Shown here piece after piece: positions 25,577-33,405 of a stretch of DNA of 64,000 bases. Below the pieces are notes generated by a model, which saw only the letters and a program-made list of their open reading frames with translations, searched no databases and had not been told where the DNA came from. The DNA is from Spirosoma sp. 48-14 (GTDB lineage: Bacteria > Bacteroidota > Bacteroidia > Cytophagales > Spirosomataceae): the NCBI RefSeq assembly GCF_001898575.1, contig NZ_MKUD01000001.1, positions 61,457 to 125,456 of the forward strand. Direction: 5' to 3'. The position numbers were made by a program, and so were the translations under genes. Within the stretch, counting starts at the first letter, position 1, and each line of letters starts with the position of its first letter.

Positions 25577-25642
25577 GTTCAAAAAAGAGGACAAATCGTT
25601 CGGTAGGATTACAAAGCGTTCAAAGAGGTGGACAGACCGTTC
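25577..25642 (+). promoter_or_regulatory. Four-copy GTTC array, probable HTCS operator
   Basis: GTTC occurs at 25577, 25598, 25618 and 25639, a spacing of 21, 20 and 21 bp, which places all copies on one face of the helix. The sequence around copies 1-2 resembles that around copies 3-4 (GTTCAAA...GGACA...CGTTCG), so the unit is a roughly 41-bp direct repeat. It ends 40 bp before the susC -7 box, a normal place for an activator. AraC-type HTCS outputs bind direct repeats of this kind. Confidence 0.65.
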
Positions 25643-25681
25643 GATTTAGATTATTCCCATATTTTTTATTCACATGCCGCC

Positions 25682-25689
25682 TAATATTG
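25682..25689 (+). promoter_or_regulatory. Candidate -7 element of susC
   Basis: TAATATTG lies 37 bp before the susC ATG. It is identical to the octamer at 254-261. The -33 TTTG is missing at the expected distance, which fits dependence on an activator bound at the GTTC array. Confidence 0.45.
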
Positions 25690-25725
25690 CCCCATCAAGC
25701 AATTTTTAAGCATCCTTTTATTGCT

Positions 25726-28700
25726 ATGCGTAAACCTTTATCTTCCAAATTTCTGCATTTGGTAATGTATGGGTGGCTGCCTCTCCTGCTACTGTATGGA
25801 GACGTTTGGGGGCAGGCAACTCAAAGCTACCGATTCAATGGCCGCATTCTCGACGAAAAAGGAACGGGCCTGCCCGGTGCCACCGTCGTGCTGAAAGGCG
25901 ATGCCAAGTCGGGAACCACCTCTGATGCCGACGGCAAATTCACGATCAATCTGCCGACCGGCGGAGGAACATTGGTGGTATCGGCCATCGGTTATCTGGG
26001 ACAGGAAGTCGCCGTCACCAGTCAGACTACGCTCGATATTACGATGTCTCCCGACATCAAAACCCTGAACGAAGTGGTGGTGGTCGGATATGGTACCCAG
26101 AAGAAAGAGAACCTGACGGGGGCCGTTGCCGCTATTACCATCGACGACAAAATTTCGAGCCGGGCCGTAGCTAACGTATCATCTGGATTATCAGGTTTAG
26201 TACCGGGTTTATCGGTTCAACAATCGACGGGGCAGGCGGGTCGTAGTGGGGCTGCACTGATCATTCGGGGATTGGGTACGGTAAACAACTCGGGTCCGCT
26301 GATCGTGGTCGATGGAATGCCCGATGTCGACATCAACCGGATCGACATGAACGATGTGGCCAGCATTTCGGTCCTGAAAGATGCGGCTTCGGCATCGGTC
26401 TATGGGTCGCGGGCCTCGAATGGGGTTGTACTGATCACGACCAAAAACGGCTCTCAGAACAAGAAAGCACAGATCAACTACACAGGCACTTACGGTCTCT
26501 CGCAGCCAACTAATTTCTACAATTACTTTGCCGACTACCCCCGTTCGCTGACCATGCACCTGCGGGCATCGGGGGCCGGGGCCTCCTCGACCACCTACCG
26601 CTACGGAACCGTTGAAGAATGGCTCTCGAAAGGGCTGGTCGATCCCATCAAATACCCTAATACCGACTGGTGGAAAACCATTCTGCGCGACCACGGCCGG
26701 ATTCAGACCCACAACATTTCGGCATCGGGCGGCAACGACAAGATGAACTTTTACCTGTCGGCTGGACTCTACGACGAACTGGGCGTCCTGATCAATCACG
26801 ACTATAAACGGTTCAATACCCGCTTCAACCTGGACTACAAAATCCGCGATAACGTTAAAGTGGGTATCCGAACCGATGGCCAGTGGTCGAATCAGAAATA
26901 TGCCAACTCGGAAGGATTTATTACCTACACCGGCACAGCAGGTTATGACATTCGCTACGCCATTGCGGGGATTCTGCCCTACAACTCGACAACTGGTCAG
27001 TACGGCGGCATCATGGCGTACGGCGAAGATGCCTTTGCCCGCAACATGCTTTCCCAGTTCGAGGTCAACCACAACTTCCGCGACCGGCAGGAATTCAACG
27101 GGAACCTCTATGGCGAATGGACACCCATTTCGGGCCTAACCGTCCGGGGCGATTATGGCCTTCGTTATTACAACCAGTTCACCAAAAGCTATTCCGACCC
27201 CACCGACGAGTGGAACTTCCAGACGGGTCAGCTAGCCCGAACGCTGGTAGCCGCCAGCGCGGGGATTAGCAATGCTGTTAACTCAGGCTATAAAACGCTG
27301 CTTCAGGGCCGGATCACCTACAACAAAACCCTGTTTGGCAACCATCAACTGAGCCTTTTGGGCGCTTATACGGAAGAATACTGGTTCAACCGGAACTTAT
27401 CGGCCAGCCGTCAGGACCGAATCAACCCACTCCTGAGCGAAATCGATGCGGCCTTAACGACTACCCAATCAGCCGGGGGTAACTCCGACGCTGAAGGGCT
27501 TCGGTCAGGTATTGGCCGTATCAACTACGTAATCAACGACAAGTACCTGTTCGAAGTCAATGCCCGGTATGATGGGTCCAGTAAGTTCCTGCCCGGCTTC
27601 CAGTACGGTTTCTTCCCATCGGCATCGGCAGGCTGGCGTTTCTCCGACGAGTCTTTTTTCAAACGGTTCTCATCGGTGGTGTCGTCGGGTAAACTGCGGG
27701 CATCAATTGGTAAGCTGGGGAATAACTCCGGCGTAGGTCGTTACGAGCAACGGGACATTTTTAACCTGACCAACTACATCTTCAATGGTAAGATTGTGAA
27801 AGGCTTCAGTTCAGCGAAGATCATCAATGAAGATTTCTCCTGGGAAGAAACCAACGTGACCAACATCGGTCTGGACCTGGGCTTCTTCGGCGGTCGACTA
27901 ACCAGCGAACTCGACCTATATCAGAAGTTGACTACGGGCATGATCCGGCCTTCGTCCTTATCGACTTTCCTGTCGGGCTACAATGCGCCACGGGTAAACA
28001 TCGGCAAGCTCCAGAACCGTGGCATTGAACTGAACGTAACGTATCGCTCCAAAATCCGGGATGCCAACGTAGGCGCTACGCTGAACTTTGCTTATAACCG
28101 AAACCAACTGCTGGAGTGGAACGAGTTTCTGAGCAAGGGCTACACCTACCTGAACCTACCCTACCATTTTGCCTACAGCCGCGTATCGACGGGCATCGCC
28201 CAAAGTTGGGAAGACATCGCCAATGCGCCCTTTCAGGGGCAGTACTTCGCCCCCGGCGACATTCTTTACAAGGATCTGAACGGCGATGGACAGATCACCG
28301 ACGAGGATCGGCAGGCACAACCAAAATTCAACCGCGATCAACCCGTATCGACCTATGGGCTGAACCTGTTCGGTAACTGGCGCGGCTTCGATGTCAGCAT
28401 TCTGTGGCAGGCGGCTACGGGTCGGAAAGACTTCTGGCTGGAACCGTTCAATCAGGTCAATGTCCCTTCGGCCCGGAACGCGTTTCAGGATTACCACTGG
28501 TACGATACCTGGAGCCTGGACAATCGGGGGGCGACCCTTCCCCGACTCCTCACCGGATCGGGCGGTAACAACCAGGCGGAGTCGACGTTCTGGCTGGACG
28601 ACTTCAGCTACCTGCGGTTGAAAAATATTCAGGCGGGTTATAACGTCCCCAGCAAATACGCGAGCCGCATTGGCATGAGCCGGATTCGGGTCTACGTCAC

Positions 28701-28839
28701 GGCAGAAAATCTGCTTACGTTCACCCGGTATCGGGGTGTCGACCCGGAAAAAAGCACCAGCGTGACCGATGCCGACAACAACGACGACCCGTTCCCACTG
28801 CTCAAATCGTATTCGTTCGGCCTTAACCTCAGCTTTTAG
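25726..28839 (+). CDS. SusC-family TonB-dependent transporter
   Basis: A 1037-residue outer-membrane transporter. The ATG at 25726 is chosen because it opens the signal peptide (MRKPLSSKFLHLVMYG...WGQ); an upstream in-frame extension runs through the operator and promoter. A carboxypeptidase-D-like domain (about 35-115) is followed by the plug with the SusC marker LNEVVVVGYGTQKKENLTGAV, and a 22-strand barrel to the C-terminal Phe. It forms the import channel for oligosaccharides with the SusD lipoprotein encoded 9 bp downstream and takes energy from TonB. It is the first gene of the main operon of the locus. Confidence 0.96.
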   Translation: MRKPLSSKFLHLVMYGWLPLLLLYGDVWGQATQSYRFNGRILDEKGTGLPGATVVLKGDAKSGTTSDADGKFTINLPTGGGTLVVSAIGYLGQEVAVTSQTTLDITMSPDIKTLNEVVVVGYGTQKKENLTGAVAAITIDDKISSRAVANVSSGLSGLVPGLSVQQSTGQAGRSGAALIIRGLGTVNNSGPLIVVDGMPDVDINRIDMNDVASISVLKDAASASVYGSRASNGVVLITTKNGSQNKKAQINYTGTYGLSQPTNFYNYFADYPRSLTMHLRASGAGASSTTYRYGTVEEWLSKGLVDPIKYPNTDWWKTILRDHGRIQTHNISASGGNDKMNFYLSAGLYDELGVLINHDYKRFNTRFNLDYKIRDNVKVGIRTDGQWSNQKYANSEGFITYTGTAGYDIRYAIAGILPYNSTTGQYGGIMAYGEDAFARNMLSQFEVNHNFRDRQEFNGNLYGEWTPISGLTVRGDYGLRYYNQFTKSYSDPTDEWNFQTGQLARTLVAASAGISNAVNSGYKTLLQGRITYNKTLFGNHQLSLLGAYTEEYWFNRNLSASRQDRINPLLSEIDAALTTTQSAGGNSDAEGLRSGIGRINYVINDKYLFEVNARYDGSSKFLPGFQYGFFPSASAGWRFSDESFFKRFSSVVSSGKLRASIGKLGNNSGVGRYEQRDIFNLTNYIFNGKIVKGFSSAKIINEDFSWEETNVTNIGLDLGFFGGRLTSELDLYQKLTTGMIRPSSLSTFLSGYNAPRVNIGKLQNRGIELNVTYRSKIRDANVGATLNFAYNRNQLLEWNEFLSKGYTYLNLPYHFAYSRVSTGIAQSWEDIANAPFQGQYFAPGDILYKDLNGDGQITDEDRQAQPKFNRDQPVSTYGLNLFGNWRGFDVSILWQAATGRKDFWLEPFNQVNVPSARNAFQDYHWYDTWSLDNRGATLPRLLTGSGGNNQAESTFWLDDFSYLRLKNIQAGYNVPSKYASRIGMSRIRVYVTAENLLTFTRYRGVDPEKSTSVTDADNNDDPFPLLKSYSFGLNLSF

Positions 28840-28848
28840 CTTTCACGC

Positions 28849-30576
28849 ATGAAACGACTGACTTCTTTATCTCTCCTGCTGGGTCTTGCTTTCCTGATAA
28901 CGGCCTGTACCGAGGACTTGCTCGAGCAGGTTCCTACTACCCAGCTTTCGTCGGATTTATTCTGGAAAACCACCGACGATGCCATTTTCGCCGTCAACGG
29001 GGTCTACGAAGCCAACCGGACAACCTTCGACCGAGACTACTACTTCGATGGGGCCGGGGAGTTTGTTCACACACGCGGCACCAGCAACAACCAGGGTACG
29101 TTTAACCCCGGTGCGATTGGCTCCAGCGGCAACTTTGGCTTTTTGTGGAGCGACTGCTACCGGGCTATCAACCGGGCCAATTACGTGCTGGGCAACATCA
29201 ATACCTTACGGGCCAACCTGAAATCGCAGTCTGATCTGGCGCTGATGAACCGCCTTGTTGGTGAAGTACGATTTATCCGGGCCCTGAATTATTTTCGACT
29301 TATCGACCTCTGGGGGGATGTACCGTTTTTCAATAAGAAGCTGGACGGAAATACCGAAGCCTACTCACTTACCCGAACCCCGCGTGCGGTGGTGAAAGAT
29401 TCGGTTCTGGCCGATCTCAGCTTTGCGGCCAATGTGCTCCCTGAAAGCTACACGGGCGACAACCTCGGCCGGGCAACCAAACTGGCGGCCTGGGCTTTCA
29501 GTGGCAAAGTCAATCTGTTCTGGGCCTGCTGGATGAAAACCGCTGGAAACAACGCCGATGCCCAAAAGCATTACACAGCCGCGGCCGCTGATTTCAAGAA
29601 AATCATCGACAAGAACATCCCGCTCTTCCGGGGTGGCGATCCCGGTCCGATTGACAACCCAAACTACTGGCACCTGTTTCAATATTTCAACGAGTACGAC
29701 CCCGAAATCATCTTTTCGGTACAGTTTGGTGGTCCACTGCTAAGCCAGGGCGAGGAACTGATGCGCGACTTTGGCACCCGCAACACCGGGAATGCGCAAT
29801 GCTGGGTAGCCCCTACCTATCGACTGGCCAACCGTTATCAACTCATCAGTACTGGCGATTTTGCCCCACCGCTGGTTCTGTCGAAAAATACGACGCAAAC
29901 CAACAGTGCAACCAATCCGAAATCATACGTTGGGCGCGACTACCGCATGCGAGCCACCATGCTCTGGGATGAACAAAAAATGCTCCGGCTCTCGACCGAT
30001 GGGCTGACAGTACAGGATAGCATTCCGTTCCGCTTCGGTAGCCGCGATGGGGTCACCTATATCAACTACGATGGCGCTCCGGCCGGGTATATTTTCCGCA
30101 AGTGGGTACGGCAAACAGGTGGCATTGGCCGTAGCGACGGTCCGCAGGATATTTACATGATGCGCCTGCCCGACGTTTGGCTGATGTATGCTGAAGCCGT
30201 CAACGAAGTCAATGGAGGTCCAACGGCAGAACTGTTTACGTTGCTCGACCGAATCCGTCGTCGGGGAAATTTACCGGCGCTGAATCAGGCCAAGTTTGCG
30301 ACGAAGGCCGACTTCTTCAAAGCCATCGAACAGGAGCGCATTGTGGAACTGGTTGGTGAAGGCCACCGCTTCTTCGACATCCGTCGCTGGCGCAAAGCCG
30401 AAGAAATCTGGCCCGCTCCCAACGGACAGGTTCTTTATGATTCGCAGGGCACCCGTATTCGCGACGAGTTTGTGAACTCCCCCGACCGGAACTACCAGCG
30501 GTATTACATTTTCCAGATTCCAACCGGCGAGATCGAAGTCAACTCGAAAATAGTCCAGAATGAGCCGTGGCTTTAA
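28849..30576 (+). CDS. SusD/RagB-family glycan-binding lipoprotein
   Basis: A 575-residue outer-membrane lipoprotein with signal peptide and lipobox LITAC. The SusD-like N-terminal domain starts with EQVPTTQLSSDLFWKT, and the RagB/SusD core with tetratricopeptide-like helices follows (RFIRALNYFRLIDLWGDVPFF; C-terminal EQERIVELVGEGHRFFDIRRW). It forms the lid of the SusC channel and binds the oligosaccharide at the cell surface. Spacing of 9 bp to susC indicates tight cotranscription. Confidence 0.96.
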   Translation: MKRLTSLSLLLGLAFLITACTEDLLEQVPTTQLSSDLFWKTTDDAIFAVNGVYEANRTTFDRDYYFDGAGEFVHTRGTSNNQGTFNPGAIGSSGNFGFLWSDCYRAINRANYVLGNINTLRANLKSQSDLALMNRLVGEVRFIRALNYFRLIDLWGDVPFFNKKLDGNTEAYSLTRTPRAVVKDSVLADLSFAANVLPESYTGDNLGRATKLAAWAFSGKVNLFWACWMKTAGNNADAQKHYTAAAADFKKIIDKNIPLFRGGDPGPIDNPNYWHLFQYFNEYDPEIIFSVQFGGPLLSQGEELMRDFGTRNTGNAQCWVAPTYRLANRYQLISTGDFAPPLVLSKNTTQTNSATNPKSYVGRDYRMRATMLWDEQKMLRLSTDGLTVQDSIPFRFGSRDGVTYINYDGAPAGYIFRKWVRQTGGIGRSDGPQDIYMMRLPDVWLMYAEAVNEVNGGPTAELFTLLDRIRRRGNLPALNQAKFATKADFFKAIEQERIVELVGEGHRFFDIRRWRKAEEIWPAPNGQVLYDSQGTRIRDEFVNSPDRNYQRYYIFQIPTGEIEVNSKIVQNEPWL

Positions 30577-30604
30577 TGAGCCTTAAGCCGACAACCTTAC
30601 GATT

Positions 30605-31000
30605 ATGAAATCAATAGCTGTCTATAAATTCTTTGGTATCCTGGCCCTGATTGGGCTGCTCTCCTGCGGCAAAGAACCCATCGACGAATCAGGTTTGCTG
30701 ATCACGGGTCGTAACCAGTGTTTCATGACCTTTTTTGACCTGCTAGGCTCCGATCACCGGACGGTACTGGTCAGTGGTCAGACCGTTATCGACACCACCG
30801 CCCTAACGGTTACGGCCGTGGCCCGGTTTGGTACCAACATACAGCGGGTAAAGCCTTATTGCAGTGTTGTTACCGATGCGATTGTCGAACCAACGATGGG
30901 AATCTGGACCGATTACACCCAGCCACAAAAGTATACGGTCGTATCGGGCAACCGGCAGGTTCGGAAGACCTACACCGTGACAGTCACCCTCCAGAAATAA
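30605..31000 (+). CDS. Small surface lipoprotein of the PUL
   Basis: A 131-residue lipoprotein; the signal ends in LLSCGK with the lipid-bearing Cys. The mature part is a single beta-rich domain ending in RQVRKTYTVTVTLQK, like the short Ig-type or DUF5018-like domains found in Bacteroidota surface proteins. Placement directly after susD suggests a glycan-binding or accessory role at the surface (SusE/F position). The exact family is not certain. Confidence 0.7.
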   Translation: MKSIAVYKFFGILALIGLLSCGKEPIDESGLLITGRNQCFMTFFDLLGSDHRTVLVSGQTVIDTTALTVTAVARFGTNIQRVKPYCSVVTDAIVEPTMGIWTDYTQPQKYTVVSGNRQVRKTYTVTVTLQK

Positions 31001-31017
31001 CCCCTTCCTCACTGACT

Positions 31018-32013
31018 ATGAAAAACATAACATACTCTGTTTTAGCGGTTTTGGGAATCTGGATTAGTACGACAGGCTGTCAGACCAAAGACGTAACACC
31101 GGATTCGTTTCGCAATGACCTTCTGAAGAAAACCACCGGCCCAGCCGTTGTGGGCGACCGAATTGAATTTGCGTATGCGCTGGGCACCACCGAAGGCGAC
31201 CTCCAGAATGTGAAAGCCGAAGCGACCATCGCAGGGGCCAAAGGGACAGGCTTCAGTGGTTATTCCTGGTATACCAACCGCAATACGGGCGTCGATCAAC
31301 CCGTTCAAACGGCTACAGACACCGTAACGAATGGAACGGTATCGAGTGCCAAAATCATTGATGTAGCGACTAACAAGGCCGTTACACTTCGCTACTATTA
31401 TTATCCGGGCGAAGATGCCAAAGGCAAAGATGTGTCCTTCCGGTTTAGTGGTACTTCCTCGACTGGGAAGGAAGTCAGCTATCAGTCGCCAACGTATCGG
31501 ATCAGTCGGATGGATATGAAACGATCCCTGGCCTTAGTCGATGGTGCGAAAGCCTACGTTTCGATTGCCGACATGGCCGTATACACTAAAGCCGAAGTCG
31601 AGCAGAACAATCTGGCGAATAAAATCGACTTCGTGTATATCTACCGAGCCACACTCGGCACGGGTAACTATGCCTTTGGGCATGCGATTGTTGCCCCGTC
31701 CAACGCCGATTACCTCAAAGACGTGACCCTGCCAACCGGCCTGACCAAATCCCGTACGGCCATCGATAAACGCGTGGATGTAAAAGATGCCCAACTCCGG
31801 GGCACTACCGGCTTCGACGTGTACATTGATGATCTGGATTTGCAACAAACAACGTTCCCCAACGCGGCCGATTATGCCTATGGCTTTGCTGCCGACCAGG
31901 GGGCATTCGTCAAAACCGCCGACGGAGCTTACGCGGCCTATGTGTACGTCAACTCGGTCAATAACGGCAGCAAGTCCATGACGATCAGCATCAAGCGCTT
32001 AAAATTAAATTAG
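31018..32013 (+). CDS. Surface lipoprotein of the PUL, unknown fold
   Basis: A 331-residue lipoprotein with lipobox STTGC at residues 17-21. I take the ATG at 31018, 17 bp after the previous stop; the longer frame overlaps the previous gene and lacks a signal. It is rich in Thr, Ala and Asp. I recognise no catalytic motif. In the SusE/F position of the operon, a surface glycan-binding protein is the natural guess. A strong terminator follows at 32033. Confidence 0.7.
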   Translation: MKNITYSVLAVLGIWISTTGCQTKDVTPDSFRNDLLKKTTGPAVVGDRIEFAYALGTTEGDLQNVKAEATIAGAKGTGFSGYSWYTNRNTGVDQPVQTATDTVTNGTVSSAKIIDVATNKAVTLRYYYYPGEDAKGKDVSFRFSGTSSTGKEVSYQSPTYRISRMDMKRSLALVDGAKAYVSIADMAVYTKAEVEQNNLANKIDFVYIYRATLGTGNYAFGHAIVAPSNADYLKDVTLPTGLTKSRTAIDKRVDVKDAQLRGTTGFDVYIDDLDLQQTTFPNAADYAYGFAADQGAFVKTADGAYAAYVYVNSVNNGSKSMTISIKRLKLN

Positions 32014-32032
32014 TTGTAGGTTTAGAACGGGC

Positions 32033-32073
32033 AACTTCCTGAGAGTGGAATCTTTCAGGAAGTTCTGATTTTT
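32033..32073 (+). terminator. Terminator inside the PUL
   Basis: AACTTCCTGA (32033-32042) pairs perfectly with TCAGGAAGTT (32055-32064), followed by a T run. It separates susCD and the two lipoproteins from the downstream lyases and should lower or uncouple their expression. Confidence 0.75.
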
Positions 32074-32091
32074 ATCCAAACCGTATCTCTC

Positions 32092-32172
32092 TTTTTCGAC
32101 AGGATTTACAAGATTAACAGGATTAGTTTTAAGAAAATCAATCCTGTTAATCTTGTAAATCCTGTCGAAAAA
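32092..32172. repeat. 33-bp perfect inverted repeat with 9-bp units
   Basis: Arms 32092-32124 and 32140-32172 are perfect reverse complements with a 15-base loop. Each arm contains three 9-bp units of the form ACAGGATTT/ACAAGATTA/ACAGGATTA. It ends 12 bp before the ATG of the lyase at 32185, so it would hide the start region of that mRNA if transcribed. The ACAGGATTT-type unit recurs in intergenic regions of many Bacteroidota, from memory. Confidence 0.88.
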
Positions 32173-32184
32173 CTAATCTTCGTT

Positions 32185-33393
32185 ATGAACCGCTTCTCTT
32201 TCCTTGCTGGCTGCATCCTCTTTGTTTTGACAGGGATTAATGCCATTGCCCAATCAATTCCGCAACCGCCTACATTCCTGAATGCCAGTCTATTAAAAAC
32301 CAATAAAGAATTAATTCAGAAAGGAGATCAATCACTGATCGCTGCCCGGAACAAACTGCTCAAACTGGCCGATCAGGTACTATCTGAGAAAGCGCATTCG
32401 GTGGTTGAAAAAAGTAAAACGCCCCCCAGTGGCGATAAGCACGACTACATGAGTGTAGGGCCTTACTGGTGGCCCGATTCCACCAAGCCCAATGGCCTGC
32501 CTTATATTCGGAAAGACGGTCGGATCAACCCTGAACGGTTTGCCATTCAGGATGCCGAATACCTGAAAGACCTGTGTCGTAACGTGGAGATACTGGCCGC
32601 TGCCTATTATTTCTCAGGCAATGAAACCTATGCCAGTCGGGCTGCGGAATTGCTGCGAATCTGGTTTCTGAATCCTGATACCAGAATGAATCCCAATTTG
32701 AACTACGGGCAGTCGATTCCGGGCATTACCGAGGGGCGGGGTATTGGCTTGATTGATACGAGGGCTCTGGCCAAACTTGTCGATTCCGTTCAACTGCTGA
32801 AAGACTCAAAAGCCTGGCCATCAGTTGATCATGCTGCTTTACAAAACTGGTTTCGGCAATTTCTGGACTGGATGCTGCATAGTCCGATTGGTAAAGACGA
32901 AGAAGACGAGCATAACAACCACGGCACCTACTACGACGTTCAGGCCATTGCTTTTGCGCTGTTTCTGGATGATAAAAAGCTGGCTAAAGAAATCATCGAA
33001 CAGAAAACGATGAAGCGTATCCAGAGCCAGTTGAAAGATGATGGTAGTCAGCCGCATGAGCTGGCACGGACGCTTTCCTGGGGCTATTCGGTCATGAATC
33101 TGAAAGGGTTTTTTATCCTTGCCCAACTGGCCGATGCCGTACCAGTCGACCTGTGGCGATACGAAACGCCCGACGGCAAGAGTATCAAAAAAGCTTTTCT
33201 GTGGATGCTCCCCTATGCCGAAGGGAAAAAAGCCTGGACGCACCCGCAAATTAAAACGCTGCATCCCGAAGAATTCCGGCCTCTCATGGTCGTAGCCTCG
33301 TCGGCATATTCGCTCAGTGAATTACCTCCCCTACCCAGTCAGGTAAACAAACCCGATGATAGTCTTTTTCAGCTAACGCATTCTCTGTTTTAA
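32185..33393 (+). CDS. Second alginate_lyase-family polysaccharide lyase
   Basis: A 402-residue secreted lyase with signal peptide MNRFSFLAGCILFVLTGINAIAQ. It has the same landmarks as the lyase at 24199: HDYMSVGPYWWPDSTKPNG, GRGIGLIDT and the active-site NNHGTYYD. It is clearly diverged from that protein, so the two may differ in linkage specificity or in acting on polymer and oligomer. PL38-type enzymes on glucuronan and related polymers have this architecture. A heparinase-like lyase follows 12 bp downstream. Confidence 0.87.
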   Translation: MNRFSFLAGCILFVLTGINAIAQSIPQPPTFLNASLLKTNKELIQKGDQSLIAARNKLLKLADQVLSEKAHSVVEKSKTPPSGDKHDYMSVGPYWWPDSTKPNGLPYIRKDGRINPERFAIQDAEYLKDLCRNVEILAAAYYFSGNETYASRAAELLRIWFLNPDTRMNPNLNYGQSIPGITEGRGIGLIDTRALAKLVDSVQLLKDSKAWPSVDHAALQNWFRQFLDWMLHSPIGKDEEDEHNNHGTYYDVQAIAFALFLDDKKLAKEIIEQKTMKRIQSQLKDDGSQPHELARTLSWGYSVMNLKGFFILAQLADAVPVDLWRYETPDGKSIKKAFLWMLPYAEGKKAWTHPQIKTLHPEEFRPLMVVASSAYSLSELPPLPSQVNKPDDSLFQLTHSLF

Positions 33394-33405
33394 AATCGGT
33401 TCGCT

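Noticed and set aside
25447..25725. N-terminal extension of SusC
   Set aside because: It would run through the GTTC array and the -7 box and would bury the signal peptide.
26209..27072. 287-codon open frame antisense to susC
   Set aside because: It lies wholly inside the susC coding region, has no start context and its product is a low-complexity mirror of the GC-rich susC codons.
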